In this document: positions 9,448 through 19,693 of the stretch, in pieces
Position numbering within the stretch: position 1 is the stretch's first letter
How the letters are laid out: each line of letters begins with the position of its first letter
Source: Pseudomonas piscis
Lineage (GTDB): Bacteria > Pseudomonadota > Gammaproteobacteria > Pseudomonadales > Pseudomonadaceae
Assembly (NCBI RefSeq): GCF_009380155.1
Contig: NZ_WHUV01000002.1
Span: 930,001-994,000 of the forward strand
Reading direction: 5' to 3'
Length of the DNA stretch: 64,000 bases
Notes under the pieces: generated by a model
What the model saw: the letters and a program-made list of their open reading frames with translations, nothing else
Database searches by the model: none
What the model was told of the DNA's origin: nothing
Program-made: the position numbers and the translations under genes

Positions 9448-10933
9448 CGGCCACCTCCTGCCGAGGGTTCGGGAGATCTTCCGGGGCCAAGCCCAGGGCC
9501 TGTTCCAGCACCTCTTCCACCGGAACCGGGCGAAACGGATTGACCTTCTGCACCACCAGGGTCCAGACCAGCGCATACGCCGCGGTCAGGCCCAGCATGC
9601 TGCCGAACGGCAAGTAGATGTCCCTCGGGTTCATCCCCGGTGGAGTGATGAACCACATGCCCAGCAGGATGCCCACCGAAGAAAGGATCTGCGGCAGTGG
9701 GAACCACGGCGACTTGTAGGGCCTTGGCAGGTCCGGCCGGCGAATGCGCAGCATCACCACCGACAGCGTGACCAGCAGATACGCCGTGCTCCAGGCACAA
9801 ACCGCCGCCAGCACCAGGTGCATGATGCTGTCGGTGCTGCCGCCCAGCCACCAGGCGTGCAGGCAAGGAATCAGCACCGCCACGGCGATGCACAGCAACG
9901 GCGTCTTGAAGCGCGGATGCAGGTAGGTGAACACCTTCGGCAAGGCGCCGTCCTGGGCCATGCCATAGAGGATGCGCGGTAACCCGGCCATCAGCGTATT
10001 GATGGTAGCGGCACCGGCGAACAGCAGGCCGATCCCCAGCCAGATCCGCCCGAACGGACCCATGATCTGCTCGGCGAAATGCGGGATGGCCATGGGTGTC
10101 TCCAGCAGGTGCACGCTGCCGTCCTCGCTCAGGGCGACGTTGGCCACCTGGCGCTTCATCGCCGCGCCATAGATGAACATGCACACCGCGACCCCCACCA
10201 ATCCCAGGGCCATGGCCCGGGGAATGGTCCGCGAGGCCTTGCGTACGTCCGGGGTCAGGGGCGTGACGAACTCGCAGCCGACGAACATGAACATCGCCAT
10301 GCCCACCAGGGACAGGATGGTGGGCAGGTCGGTGCCCACCGTGGAAGCCCCGAACCAGCCATCGAGCTGCACCGCCGGGGCCTTGAGCACGCCCATCACG
10401 CCGAAGATGATCAGGGTGCTCCACATGCCGAAGGTCAGGATCACCTCGGCGCGGCTGAAGGCCGTGATCCCCACGGCGTTGAGCAGGCCGAAGAACAGCA
10501 CCAGCCCCACCCCCACCAGCCAGGCGCTGCCGCTCTGCTCCAGCAGGGTATTGAGGGACTCGAAATTGACCAGGGCCATGACCCCGCTGAGGATGGTTTC
10601 CGCGGTGCCGGCGAACACGTGGACGATCAGGTAGGCCGACAGGGTGCCGGTGATGGCGAAGAAACGCCCCAGGCCGCAGGCCAGGTAGTCATAGACCGAA
10701 CCGTTGGTGGGCAACAGGCAGGCCGCTTCGGCGAAGGTGGTGGACTGCGCCAGCATCATCAGCAGGGCGATCACCATGGCGGCGGCGAAGGCCCCGCCGC
10801 CGATGCCGAAACCGGTGGTGGCGGTGAGGATCACCGGGCTGGCCATGATCAGGCCCACGGCACTGGCCAGGGCCGTGGGAAAACCGACGACACCCTGGTG
10901 CAGGTGCCGGTTGAGTCTGTCGTTGAGCGACAT
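9413..10933 (-). CDS. APC-superfamily amino acid/amine permease
   Basis: Inner-membrane transporter of about 506 residues from the ATG at 10931-10933, where GAGG precedes by 9 nt. The ATG seven codons earlier has no ribosome binding site. It opens with a first helix LASAVGLIMASPVIL, followed by GIGGGAFAAAMVIALL, and has the usual repeated helices and a long hydrophilic C-terminal tail. The final 35 bp overlap the DUF3156-like gene. It lies 129 bp downstream of the FeaB-like aldehyde dehydrogenase, in one leftward block ending with the FeaR-like regulator. The simplest reading is uptake of the amine or amino acid oxidised by this block. Confidence 0.85.
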   Translation of the reverse strand: MSLNDRLNRHLHQGVVGFPTALASAVGLIMASPVILTATTGFGIGGGAFAAAMVIALLMMLAQSTTFAEAACLLPTNGSVYDYLACGLGRFFAITGTLSAYLIVHVFAGTAETILSGVMALVNFESLNTLLEQSGSAWLVGVGLVLFFGLLNAVGITAFSRAEVILTFGMWSTLIIFGVMGVLKAPAVQLDGWFGASTVGTDLPTILSLVGMAMFMFVGCEFVTPLTPDVRKASRTIPRAMALGLVGVAVCMFIYGAAMKRQVANVALSEDGSVHLLETPMAIPHFAEQIMGPFGRIWLGIGLLFAGAATINTLMAGLPRILYGMAQDGALPKVFTYLHPRFKTPLLCIAVAVLIPCLHAWWLGGSTDSIMHLVLAAVCAWSTAYLLVTLSVVMLRIRRPDLPRPYKSPWFPLPQILSSVGILLGMWFITPPGMNPRDIYLPFGSMLGLTAAYALVWTLVVQKVNPFRPVPVEEVLEQALGLAPEDLPNPRQEVADEPFKLATKPL

Positions 10934-11062
10934 GCTGGTAAACCTCGAAAGCATGGGTTGATGATTATTGTTCTAGGCATTTCAAGGGCACGCGTGGCCG
11001 CAATGCTCGGCTGTCTGGCGCAGCCTGGAGTCGTCCCGCAGGGCTGGCCTGCGGGGTCTGGC

Positions 11063-12550
11063 TCAATAGGCGATGCACACCGACTTGTTCTCGGTGTAGG
11101 CCTCGATGGCCGCATGGCCCATCTCGCGACCGATACCGGACTGCTTGTAGCCACCGAAGGGCATCGATGGGTCGAGCATGTTGTGGGTGTTGACCCAGAC
11201 CGTACCGGCCTTGATCTGCGGGATCAGTTGCATGACCTGCCCCAGGTCGTTGGACCAGATGCTCGCGCCCAGGCCGTACTGGTTGTCGTTGGCCAGCGCC
11301 ACCACCTCTTCCAGGGTGTCGAAAGGCATGGCGACCACCACCGGGCCGAAGATTTCCTCGCGCACCAGCTGCTGCCCGGCCTGCACATCGGCCACCACCG
11401 TGGGCCTGACATAGAAGCCGCGCTCGCCAAAGGGCGTACCACCACACAGCACCCGCGCGCCCTCCTCGACTCCGCGCTCGACCATCTGCAGTACCCGGCG
11501 CTGCTGCTTGGCCGAGATCAGCGGGTTGATCTGCGCCTGTTCGTCCAGGCCCGGGCCGATGCTCAGCGAGCCGGCAATGGCCACCAACCGGTCGAGCACC
11601 TGCTGATAGATGCCGCGCTGGATGTACAGCCGCGAACCAGCAGTACAAACCTGGCCCTGGTTGAAGAAGATCGCCGCACTGGCGCCAGCGGCAGCGCTGT
11701 CCGGATCGCAGTCATCGAGCACGATCACCGGCGATTTGCCACCCAGTTCCAGGGAAAATCGAGTCATGTTTTCCACCGCCGCATGGCCGATCAGCTTGCC
11801 CACCTGGGTCGAGCCGGTGAAGGCCAGCTTGTCGATGCCCGGATGGGCCGCCAGCGCCGCCCCGGCCCCGGCACCAGTGCCGGTCACCACGTTGACCACC
11901 CCGGGGGCGATGCCCGCCTCCAGGCACAACTGGCCCAGGCGCAGCGCGGTGAGCGGGGTCTCGTCCGCCGGCTTGAGCACCACGGTGCAACCACAGGCCA
12001 GGGCCGGAACGATCTTCCAGATGGCCATCAGCAGCGGGAAGTTCCACGGCACGATGGCCCCCACCACGCCCACCGGCTCCGGCACCGTGTAGGCCCGGTA
12101 CTGCGCGCCGGGCACTGCGGCGATGGACACATCCAGGCTCTTGCCCTCGATCTTGGTCGCCCAGCCGGCCATGTAGCGGGTGAACTCCGCCGCCGCGCCC
12201 ACTTCCAGGGCCCGGGCCAGGTGGATCGACTGGCCGTTGTTGAGGGTTTCCAGTTGCGCCAGCTCCTCGCCATTGGCCTCGAGCAAATCCGCCAGTTTCA
12301 GCAACAGGCGTTCGCGATCGGCCGGGCGCTGCGCTTTCCAGCTACCTTCGAAGGCGCGCCGGGCAGCGCCCACCGCCAGGTCGATGTCGGCCTGGGCGGC
12401 CATGGCCACTTCGGTCAATTGCTCGCCGGTGGCCGGGTTATGGACCGGCATCCGCGCCCCGGAGAGCGCCGGGCGGCTATGGCCGTCGATCAGCAGGCCG
12501 TGCTGGCTGTCTATGAATGCGGCGACACGTGGGTCGATGGCAACGCTCAT
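11063..12550 (-). CDS. NAD-dependent aldehyde dehydrogenase, phenylacetaldehyde dehydrogenase (FeaB)-like
   Basis: Oxidises an aldehyde to the acid with NAD. The protein is 495 residues from the ATG at 12548-12550 (GAGG upstream). Catalytic Cys302 (in NQGQVCTAGSR) and general-base Glu268 (in LELGGK) fall exactly at the classical positions. VPWNFPL, FTGST and the C-terminal PFGGYKQSG are present. Several stretches resemble E. coli FeaB: DSQHGLLIDG near the N-terminus, KSLDVSIAAVPGAQY and the ending ENKSVCIAY. With a FeaR-like regulator on the same strand and a transaminase diverging from its start, the likely job is oxidation of the aldehyde made from an aromatic or related amine. Exact substrate unproven. 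Confidence 0.85.
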   Translation of the reverse strand: MSVAIDPRVAAFIDSQHGLLIDGHSRPALSGARMPVHNPATGEQLTEVAMAAQADIDLAVGAARRAFEGSWKAQRPADRERLLLKLADLLEANGEELAQLETLNNGQSIHLARALEVGAAAEFTRYMAGWATKIEGKSLDVSIAAVPGAQYRAYTVPEPVGVVGAIVPWNFPLLMAIWKIVPALACGCTVVLKPADETPLTALRLGQLCLEAGIAPGVVNVVTGTGAGAGAALAAHPGIDKLAFTGSTQVGKLIGHAAVENMTRFSLELGGKSPVIVLDDCDPDSAAAGASAAIFFNQGQVCTAGSRLYIQRGIYQQVLDRLVAIAGSLSIGPGLDEQAQINPLISAKQQRRVLQMVERGVEEGARVLCGGTPFGERGFYVRPTVVADVQAGQQLVREEIFGPVVVAMPFDTLEEVVALANDNQYGLGASIWSNDLGQVMQLIPQIKAGTVWVNTHNMLDPSMPFGGYKQSGIGREMGHAAIEAYTENKSVCIAY

Positions 12551-12775
12551 CGTCAATCCTCTTGGTTGTACCTGTTGACCGAGACTCTGAGCCCAAAGCC
12601 CGATGCCGTCTTGATCCTGGCTGCCGCAAAACTTGGCGCTGGCTGCCAAGCCCGACAGGCTCGACAAACACCTGGCAGCCTGGATCAAATGCCCTGGCAC
12701 ACAGAGGCAAGCAACACGTCGGCCAATCGCGCCCTAATGGTCCCAAGCTGTTCGAGCCCTATCAGGAGATCCAAC

Positions 12776-14110
12776 GTGAGCCAAACAAGCCATTTCTGGC
12801 ATCCCATGCTGCACCCCAACGAGATGAAGCAACGCGAGCCGATCCGCATCGTGCGCGGCGATGGCTGCTATGTGTACGACGACCAGGGCCGTCAACTGGT
12901 GGATGGCGTGGCCGGGTTGTGGAACGTCAACGTTGGCCACAACCGCAAGGAAGTGAAGGCGGCCATCACCGCCCAGCTCGATGAGCTGGAGTACTTCCAG
13001 CTGTTCGACGGGGTCAGCCATCCCCGCGCCGAGGAGCTGTCGCGGGTCTTGATGAACCTGCTGGAACCTGAAGACATGCGCCGCGTAGCCTTCAGCTCGG
13101 GCGGCTCGGACGCTATCGAAAGCGCCCTGAAGCTGGCTCGCCAGTACTGGAAGCTCGAGGGCCAGGCCGATCGCACCAAGTTCATTTCCCTGCGCCAGGG
13201 CTACCATGGCACCCACTTCGGTGGCGCCTCGGTCAACGGCAACACGGTGTTCCGGCGCAACTACGAGCCGCTGCTGCCCGGTTGCTACCACATCGACACC
13301 CCGTGGCTGTACCGCAACCCCTACAGCCAGGACCCGGAGGAGCTGGGCAAGATCTGCGCCGACCTGCTGGAGCGGGAAATCCAGTTCCAGAGCCCGGACA
13401 CCGTGGCGGCCTTCATCGCCGAACCGATCCAGGGCGCGGGCGGGGTCATCGTGCCGCCGGCCAACTACTGGCCATTGATCCGCGAGGTTTGCGACAAGTA
13501 CGGCGTGCTGTTGATCGCCGACGAAGTGGTCACCGGCTTCGGCCGCAGCGGCTCGATGTTCGGCAGCCGCCTGTGGGGGGTCAAGCCGGACATCATGTGC
13601 CTGGCCAAGGGCATCACCTCGGGCTACATCCCCCTGGGCGCCACCGTGGTCAACCGGCGGATCGAGGAAGCGTTCGAGAAGAACGGCAACTTCACCGGCG
13701 CCATCATGCACGGCTACACCTACGCCGGGCATCCGGTGGCCTGCGCCGCGGCCCTGGCCTGCCTGGACATCGTGGTCAAGGAAGACCTGCCGGCCAACGC
13801 GGCGAAGATGGGCGACTACCTGCTGGCCAAGCTGCAGCCGTTCGTCGAGCGCTTCGACAGCGTTGGCGAAGTGCGTGGCCAGGGCCTGATGGTGGCCCTG
13901 GACCTGGTGGCCGACAAGAGCACCCGCGAGCCCATCGACCCCACCAGCGGCTACGCCAACCAAGTGGCGCAGATCGCCCGGGAACACGGGGTCATGGTGC
14001 GCCCGGTGGGCACCAAGATCATTCTCTCGCCGCCTCTGGTGATCCAGCCGGCGCAGGTGGATGTCATCGTCGACGCCCTCGCCCAGGGCCTGAACCAGGC
14101 CCGGCGCTGA
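12776..14110 (+). CDS. Class III (omega) aminotransferase
   Basis: PLP-dependent transaminase of fold type I that would turn a primary amine into an aldehyde, using pyruvate or another keto acid. The protein is 444 residues, typical of the omega-transaminase/putrescine-pyruvate type. The PLP Lys is K278 in CLAKGITSGY and the PLP-nitrogen Asp is D249 in LIADEVVTGFGR; the phosphate-binding SGGSDAIESALKLAR and the YHGTH motif are also present. The start is GTG at 12776-12778, with AGGAG at correct spacing. The frame stays open for over 2.6 kb upstream, but that part is antisense to other genes. It diverges from the aldehyde dehydrogenase (225 bp apart), so paired deamination and oxidation is likely. 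Confidence 0.88.
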   Translation: MSQTSHFWHPMLHPNEMKQREPIRIVRGDGCYVYDDQGRQLVDGVAGLWNVNVGHNRKEVKAAITAQLDELEYFQLFDGVSHPRAEELSRVLMNLLEPEDMRRVAFSSGGSDAIESALKLARQYWKLEGQADRTKFISLRQGYHGTHFGGASVNGNTVFRRNYEPLLPGCYHIDTPWLYRNPYSQDPEELGKICADLLEREIQFQSPDTVAAFIAEPIQGAGGVIVPPANYWPLIREVCDKYGVLLIADEVVTGFGRSGSMFGSRLWGVKPDIMCLAKGITSGYIPLGATVVNRRIEEAFEKNGNFTGAIMHGYTYAGHPVACAAALACLDIVVKEDLPANAAKMGDYLLAKLQPFVERFDSVGEVRGQGLMVALDLVADKSTREPIDPTSGYANQVAQIAREHGVMVRPVGTKIILSPPLVIQPAQVDVIVDALAQGLNQARR

Positions 14111-14239
14111 CCGGCCCACCGGCGCTGCCCGCATTCGCGGCGGGCAGCGCCGGCACTCTCCAATGGCCGGCCGCCATCGCGCGGCCCGCTACCTGCGCCA
14201 GCCCCGAGCCCCTGCCCAGCGGGCAGCCAGGAGTCTTCC

Positions 14240-14905
14240 ATGCACGCAGTCGCCATGCCCCATGAGCTGGGCCAACGCTGCATCGCCGCCTTCACCCGGG
14301 TAGTGCCCGCCACCCTCTGCGCCTTCTACCGCATCGACCCACAGTTGCAAGCCCAAGACTTCGCGCTGTACCGCATGCCCGAACAGATGCACCAGGCCTA
14401 CCTGCAACGCTATCGGCGCTACGACCCGCTGCAACCACAGCTGTGCGCGGCCGCCGGGCGCCCGGTGCTGTCGCTGCACATGGGCATGGCCCGCCAGGAT
14501 CGTCACGACACCCTGGTGTACCAGGGCTTCCTGCAGCGCCACGGAGTGCTGGATGTGGTGGAGATCCTGGCCTGCGACAAACAGCGCCCCATCGCCGGGC
14601 TTTCGCTGCTACGCGACGCCAGCCTCGGGCGCTTCAGCAACGATGAGCTGACCACCCTGCAAGCCTTGCAGGGGCTGCTGGAAATCGCCGCCCGGGCCCC
14701 GTGCCCCGAGGCCGACCCGCGCTTGGCCGGGCTGACGCCCCGTGAACGGGAAATCGCCTGGCTGCTGCGCGACGGCGCGGACAACAAGACCATCGCCCGG
14801 CGCCTGGACCTGGGCCTGCCCACGGTCAAGACCCACCTGATCAACCTGTTCCGCAAGGTCGGCGCGGGCAACCGCACCGAACTGGTAAGCACGCTGTTCC
14901 TCTGA
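14240..14905 (+). CDS. LuxR-type regulator, possibly MoaR-like
   Basis: A 221-residue regulator whose C-terminal 65 residues form a LuxR helix-turn-helix (LTPREREIAWLLRDGADNKTIARRL, quoted in part, then LPTVKTHLINLFRKV). The N-terminal 140 residues form a GAF/PAS-like sensor module without a phospho-acceptor. AGGAG lies 8 nt before the ATG. It sits 129 bp after the transaminase and 89 bp before moaF on the same strand. Klebsiella aerogenes MoaR, activator of the moaEF operon and tyramine oxidase, is as I recall a LuxR-type protein of similar size. Synteny with moaF and an SDR makes this gene a fair MoaR counterpart, though that needs an alignment. Confidence 0.8.
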   Translation: MHAVAMPHELGQRCIAAFTRVVPATLCAFYRIDPQLQAQDFALYRMPEQMHQAYLQRYRRYDPLQPQLCAAAGRPVLSLHMGMARQDRHDTLVYQGFLQRHGVLDVVEILACDKQRPIAGLSLLRDASLGRFSNDELTTLQALQGLLEIAARAPCPEADPRLAGLTPREREIAWLLRDGADNKTIARRLDLGLPTVKTHLINLFRKVGAGNRTELVSTLFL

Positions 14906-14994
14906 AACAGCCAGGACTCAACCATCCGGTTGATGGGCAGGCGCCGCACCAGGCCCGAACATGCAGCTCTACGACAACGCACAAGAGCCTTGCC

Positions 14995-15810
14995 ATGAAC
15001 CAGCAACCTGAATGGATCACCGTCGGCGCCCTGGCCGACGGTTTTGCCGGCGACAACCACATCCTCCCCGCCCGCGACGATTTGGCCGGGCGCCACCTGA
15101 CCCTGCACTTCGACAACGGCTGGCAGATCGAGCATCGCTTCGGCGCCGCCACCCTGAGCTGGAACAACATCGGCGAAAGCGCCGGCGAGGAACTGGCCTA
15201 CCGCGCCACCTCGCTGCGCCCCGGCCTGTACCTGGTGGATTTTCTCAAGCAGGACCAGGGTGCCACCCATTCGGTAAGCCTGGTCCTGGACCTGGAGCGC
15301 CAGTGCTTCACCGCCGTCCTCGGGCAGATGCCCAGCCGTGACGAAACCCGGACCGATTTGTTCAGTCGGGCCCTGGCCGGCGGCGAGCTGACCAGCGTCA
15401 AGGCGCAGTTCCTGCACGGTGCCATCGACCGGCCATGCACCGCCGACACGCCACGGCACGCCCCCACGGAGGAACTGATCGGCCTGCGCAACCAGTACGT
15501 CTACAGCGCCAGCGAGGCCTACGAACACGTCTACCTCAATGCCGACTTCTACAGCTGGCAGTGCCTCAAGGGCGTCGAGCAAGGGCTGGCGGACACCGAC
15601 CGCTGCCACTACTACAAGGTCGCCGAGCAGCTGTACCTGTTCGTCTGGCGGGAAAAGATCGTCCCGACCCTGGGCCTGGTGCTGATCGACCTCGCAGCCG
15701 GGCGCAGCGACGGCAAGATCTTCGGCTACCAGGGCGCGGACTTCGAAAGTTTCGCCAACTTCCCGGTGGGCGCCCTGGCCCGGGTGCTCAATCGCACCAG
15801 CCATTGCTGA
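14995..15810 (+). CDS. moaF: MoaF family protein (monoamine regulon)
   Basis: A 271-residue protein recognised as MoaF: WITVGALADGFAGDNHILP at the start, a central ATLSWNNIG strand, YSASEAYEHVYLN, and the C-terminal YKVAEQLYLFVWREKIVPTL. It looks like two lipocalin-like beta-rich halves. The common database label 'molybdenum cofactor biosynthesis protein F' is misleading. MoaF was named in Klebsiella for a monoamine-controlled operon (moaEF), unrelated to molybdopterin moaABCDE. Its biochemical function is unknown. Here it is 36 bp upstream of an aminotransferase and one gene from a coupled SDR, supporting a role in amine catabolism. It may bind an intermediate. Confidence 0.85.
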   Translation: MNQQPEWITVGALADGFAGDNHILPARDDLAGRHLTLHFDNGWQIEHRFGAATLSWNNIGESAGEELAYRATSLRPGLYLVDFLKQDQGATHSVSLVLDLERQCFTAVLGQMPSRDETRTDLFSRALAGGELTSVKAQFLHGAIDRPCTADTPRHAPTEELIGLRNQYVYSASEAYEHVYLNADFYSWQCLKGVEQGLADTDRCHYYKVAEQLYLFVWREKIVPTLGLVLIDLAAGRSDGKIFGYQGADFESFANFPVGALARVLNRTSHC

Positions 15811-15846
15811 GCCTTTGCCACCGCACATTTTTCACAGGACCTTGCC

Positions 15847-17229
15847 ATGACCCTGGGACTCGACCTGCAACGCGTCGCCGACTGCTACCAGAGCGAACTG
15901 CAACTGTTTGCCGAACGCCATCCGCGCTCCGGCGCCTTCTACCGCCAGAACCTCGAGCATTGGCTCTACGGTGCCCCGCTGCACTGGATGCAGCAATGGC
16001 CCGGCTCGTACCCGATCATGGTGGCCGACGCCCAGGGTGCGACCCTGACCGACTGCGATGGCCGGCAGTACGTCGACTTCGCCCTGGGCGACACCGGGGC
16101 CATGTTCGGCCACGCCCAACCGGTGGTGGCAGCAGCCATCGCCGAGCAAGCACGGCATGGCTCGACCCTGATGCTGCCCACCGCCGACAGCCTGTGGGTC
16201 GGCCAGGAGCTGAGCCGGCGCTTCAAGCTGCCCTATTGGCAGGTCACCACCTCGGCCACCGATGCCAATCGCTTCGTCTTGCGCCTGTGCCGGATGATCA
16301 CCGGCCGGCAGAAAGTGCTGGTGTTCAATTGCAACTACCACGGCAGCGTCGACGAGTCCCAGGTGGAGTTCGATGCCGGCGGCCAGATGATTCCCCGTGA
16401 AGGCGTGCATGCCAACGGCCTGCATCACCAGGCCACCACCCGCCTGGTGGAGTTCAACGACCTGCCGGCCCTGGAAGCGGCCCTGGCCCATGGCGACGTG
16501 GCCGCGGTACTGACCGAACCCTTCATGACCAACGTCGGCATGGTGCCGCCGGCGCCGGGCTTCCATGATGGCCTGCGGCAACTGACCCGGCGCTACGACG
16601 TGCCGCTGATCATCGACGAAACCCATACCCTGTCCTGCGGCCCTGGCGGCTACTGCGGCGAGCATGGCCTGGAACCGGACTTCTTCGTCCTCGGCAAGTG
16701 CATCGCCGGGGGCATTCCCACCGCGGTCTGGGGCGCCAGCCAAGCCATGGCCGAGCGGATCTGGCAGGTCCTGCCGCACTTTACGCCGGGCCAGGCGATC
16801 AACCATTTCGGCTTCGGCGGCACCCTGGCCGGCAACGCCCTGCAGATGGCCGCCATGCGCGCCACCTTCAGCGAGGTGATGAACGAGGCCAACTACCAAC
16901 GTATGTTCCAGCTGGCCGAACGCCTGCGGGCCGGGGTCGAGGCGATCATCCAGCGCCACCGCCTGCCCTGGCACGTGACCCGCATCGGCGCCCGGGTCGA
17001 GTACCTGTTCATGCCCCATGCCCCGCGCAACGGCGGCGAAGCCCACCATGCGCGGCACGGGCTGATCGAGGCCTACCTGCACCTGTACCTGCTCAATCGC
17101 GGGGTGCTGCTGACGCCGTTCCACAACATGGCCCTGCTGTGCCCCAGCGCCAGCGAGGAGCAGGTGGACCTGCACAACCGCCTGCTGGACCAGTGCCTGG
17201 CCCAGGTGCTGCCGGGAGCAGCTTCATGA
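15847..17229 (+). CDS. Class III aminotransferase, glutamate-1-semialdehyde-aminomutase-like
   Basis: PLP enzyme of 460 residues in the class III family, closer in style to glutamate-1-semialdehyde aminomutase-like transaminases than to the enzyme at 12776. I see K284 in LGKCIAGG as the PLP Lys and D257 in LIIDETHTLSCGPGG as the partner Asp. The dimer/substrate loop DTGAMFGHAQPVV and NCNYHGSVDES are also present. The start ATG at 15847 follows ACAGGAC. Its stop overlaps the start of the SDR by ATGA, so the two enzymes are translationally coupled. It probably acts on a bulky or hydroxylated amine or beta-amino acid whose keto or hydroxy partner is handled by the SDR. The substrate is inferred only. 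Confidence 0.85.
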   Translation: MTLGLDLQRVADCYQSELQLFAERHPRSGAFYRQNLEHWLYGAPLHWMQQWPGSYPIMVADAQGATLTDCDGRQYVDFALGDTGAMFGHAQPVVAAAIAEQARHGSTLMLPTADSLWVGQELSRRFKLPYWQVTTSATDANRFVLRLCRMITGRQKVLVFNCNYHGSVDESQVEFDAGGQMIPREGVHANGLHHQATTRLVEFNDLPALEAALAHGDVAAVLTEPFMTNVGMVPPAPGFHDGLRQLTRRYDVPLIIDETHTLSCGPGGYCGEHGLEPDFFVLGKCIAGGIPTAVWGASQAMAERIWQVLPHFTPGQAINHFGFGGTLAGNALQMAAMRATFSEVMNEANYQRMFQLAERLRAGVEAIIQRHRLPWHVTRIGARVEYLFMPHAPRNGGEAHHARHGLIEAYLHLYLLNRGVLLTPFHNMALLCPSASEEQVDLHNRLLDQCLAQVLPGAAS

Positions 17230-17987
17230 GCGGCGCACAGGCAGGACGCATCGCCCTGGTCACCGGCTCCGGCCAGGGCATCGGCCGGGCCATCGCCCAG
17301 CTGTTCGCCGCCCAGGGCGCCAAGGTGATGCTGGCCACCCGCAGCGCTGCCGCCGGCGCCGAGACCCTGCGCCTGATCCGCGAGGCCGGCGGCTGCGCCG
17401 AGCTGCTGGCCATCGACCTGGGTACCCGGGCCGCCGCCGAGCAGGCCGTGGCCGCTACCGAACAGGCCTTCGGCGGCCTCGACCTGCTGCTGCACAACGC
17501 CGGGATCTTCCCCATGCAGCGGCTCGCCGAACTGGAGGACGCGACCCTGGACAGCACCCTGGCGGTCAATCTCAAGAGCTGCTTCTGGCTGGCCCGGGCC
17601 GCCCTGCCGGCGCTGCGCCGGGCCCAGGACCCGCGGATCGTCGTGACCTCCTCGGTCACCGGGCCGCGCACGGCGATACCCGGGCTGGCCCACTACGCGG
17701 CGTCCAAGGCCGGGGTCAACGGGTTCATCCGCGCTGCGGCGCTGGAGCTGGCGGAATACGGGATCACGGTCAATGGCGTCGAGCCGGGGTTGATCGCCAC
17801 CCAAGCCACCGACAACCTGGGGGATGCCGGTGCCCTGGCCGGGCACATTCCGCTCAAACGCCTGGGCGCGCCCCAGGACATTGCCTGGGCCATGGCCTTC
17901 CTGGCCTCCCGGCAAGCCGGCTACATCACCGGGCAGACCCTGGTGGTGGATGGCGGCGCCTTGCTTGCGGAGAACACCCAGATCTAG
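17226..17987 (+). CDS. Short-chain dehydrogenase/reductase (MoaE-like position)
   Basis: Classical SDR of 253 residues. It has the NAD(P)-binding TGSGQGIG at residues 13-20, LHNAG at about 90, the catalytic Ser142/Ser143, Tyr157 and Lys161 (YAASKAG), and a C-terminal GQTLVVDGG. It oxidises or reduces a hydroxy/keto group. The ATG overlaps the aminotransferase stop (ATGA). The stop codon TAG at 17985-17987 lies within the left terminal repeat of the inserted element at 17984-18146, so the present C-terminus (ENTQI) may have been set by that insertion. Its neighbours moaF and the LuxR gene make it a candidate counterpart of Klebsiella MoaE, which I recall is also an SDR. Confidence 0.85.
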   Translation: MSGAQAGRIALVTGSGQGIGRAIAQLFAAQGAKVMLATRSAAAGAETLRLIREAGGCAELLAIDLGTRAAAEQAVAATEQAFGGLDLLLHNAGIFPMQRLAELEDATLDSTLAVNLKSCFWLARAALPALRRAQDPRIVVTSSVTGPRTAIPGLAHYAASKAGVNGFIRAAALELAEYGITVNGVEPGLIATQATDNLGDAGALAGHIPLKRLGAPQDIAWAMAFLASRQAGYITGQTLVVDGGALLAENTQI

Positions 17988-18146
17988 CAGGAGGTTGAAG
18001 AACTACCTGCGTTGCCATCGCGGCGTTAAAAACAAGCTGGTGCGCCAGCCCGGTCAAAATGCTCATTCAGCACTCGTAAACTGCGCTTTTTCGCCTGTTT
18101 TGCCTTGCGCTGGCTGCCTTGCCTAGGTTTTTCAACGGCCTGTTAG
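17984..18146. mobile_element. MITE-like element with imperfect terminal inverted repeats
   Basis: A 163-bp non-coding element between the SDR stop and the binding-protein gene. The left end (CTAGCAGGAGGTTGAAGAA, 17984-18002) and the complement of the right end (CTAACAGGCCGTTGAAAAA, from 18128-18146) agree at 15 of 19 positions. The interior has no open frame. Its sequence (GCGTTGCCATCGCGGCGTT and TGCTCATTCAGCACTCGTAA) resembles a repeat I remember from several fluorescent pseudomonads, so it is likely multi-copy and mobilised in trans. The element contributes the TAG stop of the SDR and may also end transcription between the convergent genes. Confidence 0.65.
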
Positions 18147-18158
18147 CGGCTTGGGCTG

Positions 18159-19638
<1,480 letters not shown>

Positions 19639-19693
19639 GGTGCTACCTCAGGCGGAAGCGCCGAGCGCACAGCGCCCGGCAGGTGAAGCCGGG

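Noticed and set aside
10079..12775. Very long open frame continuing upstream of the transaminase on the plus strand
   Set aside because: It is antisense to the aldehyde dehydrogenase and permease genes, whose translations carry full family motifs. Codon bias in high-G+C DNA keeps the opposite frame open. The true start is GTG 12776 with its own ribosome binding site.
14995..15810. MoaF as a molybdenum cofactor biosynthesis gene
   Set aside because: Name collision only: no other cofactor gene is near, and the neighbours fit the monoamine regulon.
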